Assembly (NCBI GenBank): GCA_021809365.1
Contig: JAKBAC010000001.1
Coordinates: forward strand, 20,756-84,755
Reading direction: 5' to 3'
Source of the DNA: Planctomycetota bacterium
GTDB taxonomy: Bacteria; Planctomycetota; Phycisphaerae; WQYP01
Length of the DNA: 64,000 nucleotides
The notes below the pieces were generated by a model, which saw nothing but the letters and a program-made list of their open reading frames with translations, was not told the origin of the DNA and ran no database searches. Positions within the stretch are counted from its first letter, which is position 1, and every line of letters begins with the position of its first letter. The position numbers were made by a program, and so were the translations under genes. This document shows positions 25,448 through 35,080 of this stretch, piece after piece.

Positions 25448-26709
25448 GATCCAGCGCCTCCACTGATCATCTGCAAAATATGAACGTATGGCACATATAA
25501 TGCCAAACACAATAGCAGCACCAAAATTCCCATACACAATACGGCAATGGGAATGCTGCATGCACGGAGCAGTTCCACCTTGCTGCGATATTTGAGATCG
25601 TAATAGCCCGCCACCAGCCCCAATGCCGAACCTGTTGAACCCAGCGGTTGGGCCAGAGCGCCGCACAACAGTCTCGGCAGCCCGCACTGTCGCGCCGCCC
25701 GGTCCGCCGACGTTCCCGTCAGCACCATTTCTCGCCACAGCCGAAGTCGCCGCTTTGCGACACGGCTACCCGCAGCTTCTACTGCGGATTGCGAAACCTC
25801 CGGCAACTGCTGGCCCGCGGCGATGCCTTGAGCCAATATCCGCGTACAGTCGGACCAAGATCGACAGCGAATCAGGGGACCCATTATAGGCAGATGCCAC
25901 GCCACGGCATCGCGGATATAAATCGAGACAGTTCCCCGCCTGAAAAAGAGAATCGCAAGCCGACGAAGCAGGATGGCCGCAATGATTAGGATCGCGAAGG
26001 GCAGTCCGACGAGGAAACCGGTGGCGATGTGTTTGACCAAGCGGTAATTGAGGAAGGACGTGGCTTCCATAATCGGCCGCGAGAATGGAAAAGAGCCGGG
26101 GCCCATTCCCCGATAAAGGTGAGGCGCGATCATCGAACGGAACACCATCAGAGCCAGAGCGAACGTGATCAAAAGGCAGATAAAATAAGCCAGGAAGTCC
26201 ACATCAAGTTCCGAGGTGCTGGGCCAACTCCTGCGGCGATCACAAATGCGATGAAGTTCGTTCAACAGGAATCCAGATTTCTCGGCTTCCTCGATTGATG
26301 CCAAGTCCGCCACCGCCACCTCCGGCACCGCCAATCGTAGAGCCCCCGCAAGCGGCATCCCGCGGTGTAATTCCTCGGCGAGCGTTTGCAGCCGCACTCC
26401 CAGAATCCCCGGCTCGCCCCCACCAGCTAGAAGCAGGTTATCGTAAAGCGGATGATTGAGTCGCATAGCGTCGTATATTTTCTGCAGCACAACTTGGGCT
26501 CGCTGCCGGGCGATGAAATACCGGGCAATCACCATCACTGGTAGAGAAAAAATGGCCGCAAGTATGATGGGCGGAATCGGGGGAAGGACAAGACTGGCTA
26601 TTAGGCACCACACCGGCAGCCAAGTTCCAAGAAACGCCAGCACCCCGCGTTTCCGCTTCCATCGTGCAATGCGCTTGCGCGCCAGCCAAAGTTGTAAGCT
26701 TTTAAGCAT
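25444..26709 (-). CDS. GspF/PilC-like inner-membrane platform protein, tandem copy 1
   Basis: The 421-residue product is related to the platform proteins of type II secretion and type IV pili. It has a basic cytoplasmic N-terminus, a hydrophobic pair, a GspF-like cytoplasmic domain (RLNHPLYDNLLLAGG, RGMPLAGALRLAVPE, EEAEKSGFL), and a second domain (IMGPLIRCRSWSDCTRILAQ, GIAAGQQLPEVSQSA) followed by a last membrane helix region. It is close to the neighbouring copy, above all in the C-terminal 130 residues. The ATG at 26709 overlaps the preceding small frame by one base (TGATG); a TTG at 26736 is less likely. Confidence 0.78.
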   Translation of the reverse strand: MLKSLQLWLARKRIARWKRKRGVLAFLGTWLPVWCLIASLVLPPIPPIILAAIFSLPVMVIARYFIARQRAQVVLQKIYDAMRLNHPLYDNLLLAGGGEPGILGVRLQTLAEELHRGMPLAGALRLAVPEVAVADLASIEEAEKSGFLLNELHRICDRRRSWPSTSELDVDFLAYFICLLITFALALMVFRSMIAPHLYRGMGPGSFPFSRPIMEATSFLNYRLVKHIATGFLVGLPFAILIIAAILLRRLAILFFRRGTVSIYIRDAVAWHLPIMGPLIRCRSWSDCTRILAQGIAAGQQLPEVSQSAVEAAGSRVAKRRLRLWREMVLTGTSADRAARQCGLPRLLCGALAQPLGSTGSALGLVAGYYDLKYRSKVELLRACSIPIAVLCMGILVLLLCLALYVPYVHILQMISGGAGS

Positions 26710-26861
26710 CACTTCGCCCACCGATCTCCAACACAAGTTCCGCGTACAATCATCCTGGCCCCCCTGCCTTCTTCACCAATCTGCGCGAACGCCGCGACGG
26801 GGAGCGTTGCAGTCCCCAAGGTTAAATCGAATAAGAAAAAGCCGCGTCGGCGAGCCATCAT
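26709..26861 (-). CDS. truncated pseudopilin-like remnant, 50 aa
   Basis: A short intact frame starts at an ATG overlapping the stop of GspF-like copy 2 by four bases, exactly as the full-length pseudopilin at 25447 overlaps copy 1. Its first residues MMARRRGFFLFDLTLGTATL match MNRSRGFFMFDLTLAIALLL of that pseudopilin, but the hydrophobic helix is broken and the soluble domain is absent. It ends in a TGA fused to the ATG of GspF-like copy 1. It is best read as a decayed duplicate that still couples translation. Confidence 0.55.
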   Translation of the reverse strand: MMARRRGFFLFDLTLGTATLPVAAFAQIGEEGRGARMIVRGTCVGDRWAK

Positions 26862-28111
26862 CCACCACCTCCGCCGATAACCTGCAGCAATTCAACGTAG
26901 GGAACATACAACGCCAAACACACCATCAGAACCAGCGTTCCCATGCACAGCACCGCCAGAGGAATACTCACGGCGCGAATGATTTCCACTCTGCGGCGAT
27001 ATTTGAGATCGTAATAGCCCGCCACCAATGCCAGCGCAGAGCCGGTTGAACCCAATGGTTGGGCCAAGGCACGGAATACTATTCGTGGCAGGCCGGATCT
27101 TCTTGCTGCGGAATCCGCCGACATTCCCGCCAACATTCTTTCGCGCCATTGCCGGAATCGCCGCCGTGCAACACGGCTGCAAACAGCCATCGCGGCGGAT
27201 TGCGAAACCTCCGGCAACAACTGGCCCGCGGCGATGCCTTGCGCCAATATCCGCGTACCATCGGACCAAGATCGCCAACGAATCATGGGTCCCAGGATTG
27301 GCAACCACCATGCGACCCTGTCACGAATATAAATGGTCACCGTTCCCGTGCGGAAAAACGGCATGACAAGCCGACGAAGCGCCGCGCCGGCCGCCACAAT
27401 GGCAGCGGCAATCGCGATGGCTAATATTTGCGTCCACAGTTGACTTGGCTCAGCGATAATCACTCGGGTAAACCAGTGATTTCCGAAGGAGAATCCATAT
27501 TCTCGGAGCATAGACCGGTACTTAGGCTCCACAAAGGTGCAGATTCCTGCGATTGCGAAAAGGAGAACGCACAGCGTCGCAAGAATATAGAGTCCGTAGC
27601 TTGCGTCCAATTCGCTGGTAACCGGCCATCCGTTCCGCCGGGCGTTTAATCTCTCAAGTTCCTGCCGCAGGCGGCCGGATCTATCGGCTTCGTCAATTGA
27701 CACACAGTCGGCGGCTGGTAATTCCGGCAGTGCCAGGCGCAATGCTTCCGCAAGAGGCAGCCCCTGCTGCAATAACTCGGATAAGGCACGGAGCCGCACT
27801 CCGACGGTTCCTCGGTCACAATTGGCCGCCAATAATAAATTTTCGGAAAGTGGATGGTTCAGGCGAATAATGCCATAAATTTTCTGAATAACAATATCGC
27901 CGCGCCGCCGGGCCACAAAATATCGCCCAATCACCCAAGCTGGGATCAACATCAAAAGCATGCACCCGAGTGGCCGCAGCAAGGCACAGAATAACACCGT
28001 CAGACCACACCATATCGGCAGCCACGTTCCAAGAAATTCCAACACACCCCGCCGACGATTTCGCCTGACGATGCGCCTTCGAGCCAGCCACATTCTGTAG
28101 TTGTATAACAT
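26858..28111 (-). CDS. GspF/PilC-like inner-membrane platform protein, tandem copy 2
   Basis: The 417-residue product parallels copy 1 along its length: RRNRRRGVLEFLGTWLPIWC, RLNHPLSENLLLAANCDRG, GLPLAEALRLALPELP, DEADRSGRL, ILGPMIRWRSWSDGTRILAQ, and a C-terminus almost the same as copy 1. Compared with canonical GspF proteins, both copies have a divergent membrane arrangement with several hydrophobic segments near the N-terminus. The ATG at 28111 is preceded by AGGA at short spacing; a TTG at 28141 is possible. Presumed role: part of the inner-membrane platform for pseudopilus assembly. Confidence 0.78.
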   Translation of the reverse strand: MLYNYRMWLARRRIVRRNRRRGVLEFLGTWLPIWCGLTVLFCALLRPLGCMLLMLIPAWVIGRYFVARRRGDIVIQKIYGIIRLNHPLSENLLLAANCDRGTVGVRLRALSELLQQGLPLAEALRLALPELPAADCVSIDEADRSGRLRQELERLNARRNGWPVTSELDASYGLYILATLCVLLFAIAGICTFVEPKYRSMLREYGFSFGNHWFTRVIIAEPSQLWTQILAIAIAAAIVAAGAALRRLVMPFFRTGTVTIYIRDRVAWWLPILGPMIRWRSWSDGTRILAQGIAAGQLLPEVSQSAAMAVCSRVARRRFRQWRERMLAGMSADSAARRSGLPRIVFRALAQPLGSTGSALALVAGYYDLKYRRRVEIIRAVSIPLAVLCMGTLVLMVCLALYVPYVELLQVIGGGGG

Positions 28112-28153
28112 ATATTCCTGATCACGCGGTAAAGAATGCAATGGTAGTGGCGC

Positions 28154-29392
28154 TTATCTGACGCTGCCCAGTCCATTCAGAAGCTGCACAAACGGCTGTG
28201 CCATAGCATATATCAGCATGAAGACGATCACGCCAATGAACAACAGCACCACCGGCGTGACAATTGCTGGCGCGATGGCCATGCGTGTCTTGGCTTCGCG
28301 GGTATAGCCTTCCGACAGCACGGTCAGTGTTTCCGGCAAATTATTCCCCGCAATGCCGCTTTGAATCGTCGCGGCAACCGAGGCCGGCAACATCTGTCCG
28401 GGGGTAATCTGATTCAGTGGCAGCCCTCGCGACATTGCCTGGTTCATCTGCGCACCATCGGCGGCTAACGCGGGCGAACCAGTAACGGCATTGGCCAGTT
28501 CAACGGCCTGCGGCAAGTCCAGGCCGCTTACCACGCCAATGCGCAACGCATCGCACCAGCGGGCCACAAACCCCGCCCGCAACGTTGGCCCCAACACCGG
28601 GATGTGCAAAGCCGCCCAGTCCTGCACATACAGCATCGCGGGGCGTTTGCGGAACATCAGCCAGAATCCCAGCATCAGCACTACAAGAGCCACGATCACC
28701 GCCGCGACGGCCGGCGCATGGACTCCGCAGTATAAGAGTATTTTTGTTATCAGCAGGGTGTGGGGCGTGCGGCCACTGTAAAATAGTTGCTCGCGGCTGG
28801 TTGTCATCCACTGATGAATAAAGTTTTGATAATAAGGAAATATTTTTAATCCCATAAACATCAGGACCGCCAGCATCGCTGCGATCACACATATCGGGTA
28901 CGCCAGGGCGCGAAAAAGGCTGTCACGGAATTTTTGCCGCAAGTCCAGATGGTTTCCCAAGTTTATCAGCACTTGCGACAAATTACTGGTGCGAATGCCC
29001 GCATCCAGCAGCAGGGCATAATCCGGAGGAAATTCGCCGCGATGTTTTTCCACCGCCTGCGGCAGCGTAAGGCCTGCCTGTAAATCCGCGCTGATCGCCG
29101 ACAAAACGCTTGAACGCCGACCGCGCGGCGCGTCGGCCGACAGTAATTGCAATCCCGTCTCCAGCGGCAAGCCGGACTTTATCAGCAGCGCCAACTGTTG
29201 ATTAAAACTCTTAAAATCATCCGCGCCCAACGGCCGCGTGCGCGTAGGGGCGCCGGCGGGCCAAAGTTCCAGTACTTTCAACTGCAATGCGTTTAGCGCC
29301 GACAGCGCGGCGGCTTGATCCGGCGCGTTAAGCGTGCCGGAAAGTTCGCGCCCGGAATCCAATTGGGCTCGATAGCCAAAACTGCCATCCAT
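28154..29392 (-). CDS. gspF: type II secretion / type IV pilus inner-membrane protein GspF
   Basis: This 412-residue protein is the canonical platform protein of the operon. It begins with the GspF lead (FGYRAQLDSGRELSGTLNAP, DQAAALSALNALQLKVLEL), then two T2SSF domains (FKSFNQQLALLIKSGLPLETG with LPQAVEKHRGEFPPDYALLLDAG, and FVARWCDALRIGVVSGLDLPQA), separated and followed by membrane helices. AAGGAG is six bases before the ATG. It couples the GspE ATPase to pseudopilin insertion in the inner membrane. It follows gspE by 76 bases. Confidence 0.92.
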   Translation of the reverse strand: MDGSFGYRAQLDSGRELSGTLNAPDQAAALSALNALQLKVLELWPAGAPTRTRPLGADDFKSFNQQLALLIKSGLPLETGLQLLSADAPRGRRSSVLSAISADLQAGLTLPQAVEKHRGEFPPDYALLLDAGIRTSNLSQVLINLGNHLDLRQKFRDSLFRALAYPICVIAAMLAVLMFMGLKIFPYYQNFIHQWMTTSREQLFYSGRTPHTLLITKILLYCGVHAPAVAAVIVALVVLMLGFWLMFRKRPAMLYVQDWAALHIPVLGPTLRAGFVARWCDALRIGVVSGLDLPQAVELANAVTGSPALAADGAQMNQAMSRGLPLNQITPGQMLPASVAATIQSGIAGNNLPETLTVLSEGYTREAKTRMAIAPAIVTPVVLLFIGVIVFMLIYAMAQPFVQLLNGLGSVR

Positions 29393-29468
29393 AATTCACT
29401 CCTTACTTCCACCGCGATGCGCCGGCGATTTTCGCGTGAATCAGTGTACGCCGTTGCCCAATATTTGG

Positions 29469-30575
29469 TCAGAGCATCGGTGATGCAACTGCCGCGTTTC
29501 CAACCTGCGGACCCAGAACCCGATCCACTTCGGCTTGATCGGTGACACCGCGGGCAGTTAAATCCCGTGCCGCATCGTGCAGCCCATGATACGCCGCTGA
29601 TTTACGCATCGCTGCTTCCAGGCCGACGGAATCGCTTTGGTCCAGCAGTGCCGAACGCACGGTTTGATCCATGCGGACACACTGCGCTATCGGCAGGCGA
29701 CCGGAATATCCGGTATCCGTCTTTCTCCGCACCAGGCGCTGATTCAATATGCCAAAGAGGCTGCTGGTAATCTGATAGCGCTGAATACCCATTTCCAACA
29801 TACGGCTGATCGCCCCGGCCGCTGATCCTGCGTGCATGGTGCACACCAGACGGTGCCCCGTCAACGCCGCCTGCACCGCCAGAGAGGCTGTGGCGTTATC
29901 GCGAATTTCACCCATGGACAACACCTGCGGATCTTGCCGCAACATGCTGCGCAACGCGCATTGGTAATCCAACTCCCCAAACGGACTGACCTCAATTTGG
30001 GTTACGCCCGCAATACCGCGCTCAATGGGGTCTTCCAGCGAAACAATGCTGATACCCGGCTGCGTGCGGGCCAAGTGATCCAGCAGGGCATAAATTGTCG
30101 TGGTTTTTCCCGCCCCGGCCGGACCGATGACCGCCAACATGCCGCAGTCCGAGCGGCCGAATTCCATGAGAAAATCCAGCGTATCACGGGGTAAAAATAA
30201 ATCCGAAAGTTGATGGGGCGCAAATAATTCCGCGGGCATACGAACCGCGGCCCGCAGACCGTGCAGCGTGGGTATAACCGACAATCGTACATCCAGTCGG
30301 TGCGGAGTCTCTACCGTCATCCGCCCCTCTTGCGGAATGTCTCGACGATACGTTAGTAAATGCCCCATGACCATCAGGCGGTTGACAATGGATTCCCCCG
30401 TCTCGCCGGGTAGTTGTTCAATGGTTTCCAGCAGCCCGTCAATACGAAATCGAACCTGAAAACCCTCCGCGACCGGTTCAATATAAATATCCGAAGCGCG
30501 GCGATCCAAGGCCCGGGCAATCATTGAATCCACGATCGGACGCACATCAGGAAAAGTTGCGGCGGCTGGTTTCAT
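29469..30575 (-). CDS. gspE: type II secretion / pilus assembly ATPase GspE (short form)
   Basis: The 368-residue ATPase powers the secretion or pilus machine. It has an N2-type domain (IVDSMIARALDRRASDIYIE, VRFRIDGLLETIEQLP), Walker A GPAGAGKTTTIYALLDHL, Asp box VSLEDPIERGIAGVTQIEV, Walker B-like VLSMGEIRD and the His box TGHRLVCTMHAG. It lacks the N-terminal N1E domain and the four-cysteine zinc loop usual in GspE/PilB, so it resembles short PilT-sized assembly ATPases in architecture. The ATG at 30575 with AAGG nine bases before is preferred to a TTG at 30605. First gene of the operon. Confidence 0.88.
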   Translation of the reverse strand: MKPAAATFPDVRPIVDSMIARALDRRASDIYIEPVAEGFQVRFRIDGLLETIEQLPGETGESIVNRLMVMGHLLTYRRDIPQEGRMTVETPHRLDVRLSVIPTLHGLRAAVRMPAELFAPHQLSDLFLPRDTLDFLMEFGRSDCGMLAVIGPAGAGKTTTIYALLDHLARTQPGISIVSLEDPIERGIAGVTQIEVSPFGELDYQCALRSMLRQDPQVLSMGEIRDNATASLAVQAALTGHRLVCTMHAGSAAGAISRMLEMGIQRYQITSSLFGILNQRLVRRKTDTGYSGRLPIAQCVRMDQTVRSALLDQSDSVGLEAAMRKSAAYHGLHDAARDLTARGVTDQAEVDRVLGPQVGNAAVASPML

Positions 30576-30613
30576 ACGACACAACCTTGTTTTGCAATGA
30601 GCCAATTAAGATT

Positions 30614-30642
30614 CTTATAACATTGAACAAAGACGGACGCAA
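30614..30642 (-). promoter_or_regulatory. putative sigma-70 promoter of the gspE operon
   Basis: On the minus strand, TTGCGT (30637-30642) and TATAAG (30614-30619) are separated by exactly 17 bases, just upstream of gspE. This is a good match to a housekeeping promoter and is well placed to drive the whole secretion operon. Confidence 0.5.
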
Positions 30643-30731
30643 CAGAATAGGCAGGTTCTGTGACACGATCTGTATTACCTGCTGACAGTATCTATTTCAT
30701 ACACCAGCACACGGGTCAGTCGGGAAAAAGT

Positions 30732-33700
30732 TCAAATGGAAAATCGTGCCCAGCGGGCGGCGAGTGTGGGCAGGACGATAAGGTTCAGGAGCGTGGAGGT
30801 GAACAATCCGCCGACGATGACTTGGGCCAGGGGACCTTCAATTTCACGTCCCGGCGCACCGGCACCCAGTGCCAGCGGCAGCAGTCCCAGGGCCGCCACC
30901 ATGGCGGTCATTAATATGGCCGGCAGCCGATCCACGGCACCGTCAATGGCGGTTTGAACATTCCAGATTCTGCCTTCGCGCTTCACGAGATGCTGATAAT
31001 GGGACATGAGCATAATGGAATTGCGCAGGGTAATTCCGAACAATGTGATAAAACCGATCATCGCCCCCAGCGATAGCACACCGCCGGAGACCCACGCCGC
31101 CAGAACACCACCCACCAGCGCAAGCGGAAGATTGATCAGCAACAGCAGTACATTGTTGACATATTTGAGCACAATAAACAGCGACAGCAAAATGCCCACC
31201 AGGGCGATGCCGGAATGCACCAGCAGGTCCTGCCGCGCCTTGGCAGCCGCCTCGGCGGAGCCGGTGAAATTGACCAACACTCCTTTGGGCAGATGAAGTT
31301 TGGAAATGGCCTGTTGCGCGGATTTGACAAATTGGCCGGCGGTTACGCCTTTAAGATGGATGTTGATCATCTGTGCCCGCTGGCCGTTGATATGCGAAAT
31401 CAGATAAAAGCCGCGACCTTCATATATTCTGGCAACGTCCGCCAATGGTATCCAAGTGCCGCTTGGCGTACGAATGGGAAGTTGGTTCATAGTGGCAATG
31501 CGTTTCCCGTAACGAGGCACCATCGTCACCACTACCGGCCACACCCGCGTGCCATGATAAATATGTCCCACAGTGCGGCCACGAATCAGCATGTGGATTC
31601 GTGCCAGAACATTCATCGGAGACAGCCCCCAACGCTGCAACTGTTTGTGTCGCAGTCGCACCCTGATTTCCGGGGCGTATGATGAGGTCTGCGGCACCAC
31701 ACTGCGAGCGCCGGGAACCCTCTTCAACGCTGCCGTGATCATGGTCATTGCATTACGAAGGGCCGGAAAGTTATTGCCGATCACCTGCACCACCACCGGA
31801 GCGCCGGAGCCGGACATAGCTTGGTTGATAAGCTCGGATAAAACGCTGTTATAAGAAATCATTACACCGGGAAATGTTTTAATGAGTTTCGCCATATCCG
31901 CACGGAATTTTTGTGCCTGTCCGGTCGTAAGAGACTTCACCAGCAATTGATAGGCACTGTATTGTGGCCCGCGCACGTCTCCAACCAGCGCCGGTTTGCC
32001 GGCACGCTGCACGACATACTTGACATAGGGAATTTTTCGCAAATCCGCCGTGATCCGGTTCCCAATGGTGATGGATTGCTGAAGCGATGATCCAGGGGCC
32101 AACGCCAGATGTACGACATAGTTGTTCTCATTGAGCTGCGGGAAAAATTCCGTTTTCACAAAAGGCACGAGCGCGAGACCGGCCAGCGTTACCAGAGCCA
32201 CAAGCACAATCACGGCGATCCGCCACTGTTCCACCGCGGTAAGCAGACGCCGATAGGCGGTTTTGATATGACCGGTCAACCAGGCGTCATGACGGCGGAC
32301 CGCAACCTGCGGCAACAACAGCATACACAGCGCCGGCGTGAGCGTCAGGGCGAGAAGCAGAGATGACAATACTGCCGCGATGTAGGCCACGGCCAGTGGC
32401 GCGAAGAATCGTCCTGCCAGTCCACCGAGGCCAAAAATCGGCAGGAAGACCAGAATGACCGCGAACGTGGCGAATACGACAGCGCTTCGCACTTCCAAAG
32501 ATGCGTGAAGCACCACGCCCAGCGCTTGACGTGGTGCCGCCGACAGCGCATTAATCCGCAGGCGGCGCGTAATATTTTCCACGTCAATGACCGCGTCATC
32601 GACCACTTCGCCGATGGCCACCGCCAATCCACCCAAGGTCATGATGTTTATGGTATCGCCCAAATGGATAAGAATGGTGATGGCGCCCAGCAGAGAAAGC
32701 GGAATGGCGAGGCAGGAAATCAGGCTGGTACGCCAATCACCAAGAAATAATACCAGCACCAGAATGACCAATCCCGCACCAATCAGCAGGGAGTCAATAA
32801 GATCATGCAACGCAATGGTAATAAAACTCGCGGCCCGCAATATGTGATCATGCAGGGTAATGCCCTGTTGCGCCAGCACAGGCTTGAGGGAGGAAAGAGC
32901 CTTTTGTACCCGCACACTCACATGCAGCAGGTTGGAACCATACGCCTGCCCGATCATCATCAATACGCCGGGCTTTCCCATAATCGACGCCGCGCCAACC
33001 TGTGGCAAATGGCTCAGTTGAATATGCGCCACGTCCGCCAGCGTGATCACCTGGCTTCCATGCTCCGCCACCGGCGTTTCACCCAACTGCGTCAGCGATT
33101 TAATTTGCCCATGCACCCGAAAAGTCATGCTCTGATTGGGCGTGGTGACAAACCCCGCTCCCACCAATCCCGTGGCGCCACGTGCGGCTGTTAGTACCTG
33201 TTGAACTGTTAAACCATATTGAATCAATCGGCCCGGCCTTAGCTCAATGCGGTAGTCCTTTTGCAAGCCGCCATAAATGGCCAGCTCCGATATGCCGCGA
33301 ACCGCCAGCAAACGGGGCTGTATGACCCAATCAGCCACAGTACGCAAATGCCGGATGTCGTTGGTTTTGCTGGTGATTGCCGCCACCATCACCCAGCGAA
33401 TAGAGCTTACCAGCGGCATGAGTACCGGCGTATGGACGTTGGGGGGCAAGGATCCGGAAACTTGCGTCAGGCGTTGAGAGACCGCTTGCTCATCACGATA
33501 AATATTGGAATCACTGGGAAAAAGAATTTTTATAATCGACATTCCCTGCAGGGAGTGCGAATAGATCGCCCGGGAACCAACTCCACCGGCTAAAGCCTGT
33601 TCGATGGGCGTGGTAATAAGTTTTTCCACCTCGCTGGGGCTGAATCCCGGCGCAACGGTTTTGATCTTCAATTGCGGCGGAACGAAATTGGGATACACAT

Positions 33701-33809
33701 TGTACCGGGCGCGGGCGATGGAATAAACGCCATAGCTTATGAGAATAAACGCCAGCGCGATGATGATCCCGCGAAAATGTAGAGAAAAATTTACAATCCG
33801 TTTAAGCAT
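30732..33809 (-). CDS. heavy-metal-efflux RND transporter (CusA/CzcA family)
   Basis: The 1025-residue product is the inner-membrane pump of a tripartite efflux system, driven by proton import. It has twelve transmembrane helices in two groups with two large periplasmic loops. Membrane helix 4 carries GGLAVAIGEVVDDAVIDVEN, whose acidic residues relay protons, and the N-terminus has RARYNVYPNFVPPQLKIKT. The family exports metal cations such as Cu, Ag, Co, Zn or Cd; some members act on organic compounds, and the metal cannot be read from the sequence. It follows the membrane-fusion gene by 77 bases in the order outer-membrane factor, fusion protein, pump. Confidence 0.92.
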   Translation of the reverse strand: MLKRIVNFSLHFRGIIIALAFILISYGVYSIARARYNVYPNFVPPQLKIKTVAPGFSPSEVEKLITTPIEQALAGGVGSRAIYSHSLQGMSIIKILFPSDSNIYRDEQAVSQRLTQVSGSLPPNVHTPVLMPLVSSIRWVMVAAITSKTNDIRHLRTVADWVIQPRLLAVRGISELAIYGGLQKDYRIELRPGRLIQYGLTVQQVLTAARGATGLVGAGFVTTPNQSMTFRVHGQIKSLTQLGETPVAEHGSQVITLADVAHIQLSHLPQVGAASIMGKPGVLMMIGQAYGSNLLHVSVRVQKALSSLKPVLAQQGITLHDHILRAASFITIALHDLIDSLLIGAGLVILVLVLFLGDWRTSLISCLAIPLSLLGAITILIHLGDTINIMTLGGLAVAIGEVVDDAVIDVENITRRLRINALSAAPRQALGVVLHASLEVRSAVVFATFAVILVFLPIFGLGGLAGRFFAPLAVAYIAAVLSSLLLALTLTPALCMLLLPQVAVRRHDAWLTGHIKTAYRRLLTAVEQWRIAVIVLVALVTLAGLALVPFVKTEFFPQLNENNYVVHLALAPGSSLQQSITIGNRITADLRKIPYVKYVVQRAGKPALVGDVRGPQYSAYQLLVKSLTTGQAQKFRADMAKLIKTFPGVMISYNSVLSELINQAMSGSGAPVVVQVIGNNFPALRNAMTMITAALKRVPGARSVVPQTSSYAPEIRVRLRHKQLQRWGLSPMNVLARIHMLIRGRTVGHIYHGTRVWPVVVTMVPRYGKRIATMNQLPIRTPSGTWIPLADVARIYEGRGFYLISHINGQRAQMINIHLKGVTAGQFVKSAQQAISKLHLPKGVLVNFTGSAEAAAKARQDLLVHSGIALVGILLSLFIVLKYVNNVLLLLINLPLALVGGVLAAWVSGGVLSLGAMIGFITLFGITLRNSIMLMSHYQHLVKREGRIWNVQTAIDGAVDRLPAILMTAMVAALGLLPLALGAGAPGREIEGPLAQVIVGGLFTSTLLNLIVLPTLAARWARFSI

Positions 33810-33886
33810 TTACATTCCATTTTTTCGGCGGCCACGGCAACGTTATGCACCAAACCAAAAAGAATAATCCAGTCGTCCAAATACCG

Positions 33887-35080
33887 TTAAACGGACGGCT
33901 TGAGTACCGATTGAAGCTGAATCGTCATCAGCAGTTGCGCCCCGTTGGACACCAGACGTTGCGCGGGAAGGGTGCCGTCACGCACTGTAAATCCTCCCGG
34001 AACGACAATCGGATGAATTAATTCATGTAAAACAAACTTGCCCTTGCCGTGCTGAAGATAAACCCAACGTGCGCCCCGCCACCAGACTACCGCCGTGCGC
34101 GGAATGATAGTCCGGGCCCCTGCTTTGGCTATTTTCGGTACCAGTGCGGTGATGGCCATGCCGGGCCGCAGTGAGCCGGGGTTGGCAATGACATACAGCA
34201 CCGTTAGTCCGCGGGTTTGCTGATCCGCCTCCGGTCCGAGCATCAGTGGTTTGGCCTTTAGCCAGTGTTTGTGACCCAATGCCCGCACGCGAATGACCGT
34301 GCTCATGGCAACGCGTCCGGAATCGGATGCGGGTAAGGCAACGGCGGCTATGAGCTTGTGAAAATCTTCAATCTGTAAGAGCGGTTGAGCGGCGGCGACA
34401 GCCTGCCCGGGATGGGCCAGGATTTTTGTAATCACTCCACTTTGAAAACATGGCAGTGGCAGCGGCAGAAAGCCGCCGGCTTTAGTTTTTAACTGCTGTG
34501 ATATGGCATGGATGCTCTGCGCATCGGCCCGCACGCGGGCATGCGCGTCCGCAAATGCCGCCTGCGCCAACTGCACACGCCGCAAAGATACCGCCTTGTT
34601 CCGGGCATACAACGATTTTTCTCTGGCGTACGCGGCGGCGGAGGTTGCCTGGGCCACCCTGGCCGCCGCCAGATCGGCCTTAACCTTGTTAAGCTCCAGC
34701 GCCAGGGTTACCTCCAGAGTGGTGGACACCACGGGTTTAAGTCCCGCCAGGCTGGTTCCCCGCACGACGCGTTTCCCGATCTGCGGCCACATTTTGCCCG
34801 GCATGGGTAACACGATTCCCGCCAAAGGAGACGAGAGCGTGAACACACCATCCGGGTTGGATCTAAGATCGCCATAAAGTGTGATCGTGGGGCGAATGGA
34901 GACCGTCTTTAACTTTATGGTTTGAATATTGAGCGCCTTTTCCTGCGCCGCGGTCAGATGGATGATCGTGGAATCAAGTGCTGCCGCGCGTGCATGAAAA
35001 GCATTGGCCGGCACGGCCAGGGCCAGCGCCAATAAGCCGGCCCATTGCATTTTCGATGTTTTTTCCGGCATGATTTTCAT
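33887..35080 (-). CDS. efflux membrane-fusion protein (CusB/CzcB family)
   Basis: The 397-residue adaptor links the RND pump to the outer-membrane channel. It has a signal peptide (WAGLLALALAVPANAFHARA), a barrel-sandwich region (LSSPLAGIVLPMPGKMWPQIGKRVVRG), a long helical hairpin rich in Ala, Arg and Gln (about residues 140-220), then beta-barrel and membrane-proximal domains (RPGMAITALVPK, RTAVVWWRGARWVYLQHG). AAGGA is eight bases before the ATG at 35080. The start overlaps the outer-membrane factor stop by four bases. There is no His-rich metal-binding N-terminus. Confidence 0.88.
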   Translation of the reverse strand: MKIMPEKTSKMQWAGLLALALAVPANAFHARAAALDSTIIHLTAAQEKALNIQTIKLKTVSIRPTITLYGDLRSNPDGVFTLSSPLAGIVLPMPGKMWPQIGKRVVRGTSLAGLKPVVSTTLEVTLALELNKVKADLAAARVAQATSAAAYAREKSLYARNKAVSLRRVQLAQAAFADAHARVRADAQSIHAISQQLKTKAGGFLPLPLPCFQSGVITKILAHPGQAVAAAQPLLQIEDFHKLIAAVALPASDSGRVAMSTVIRVRALGHKHWLKAKPLMLGPEADQQTRGLTVLYVIANPGSLRPGMAITALVPKIAKAGARTIIPRTAVVWWRGARWVYLQHGKGKFVLHELIHPIVVPGGFTVRDGTLPAQRLVSNGAQLLMTIQLQSVLKPSV

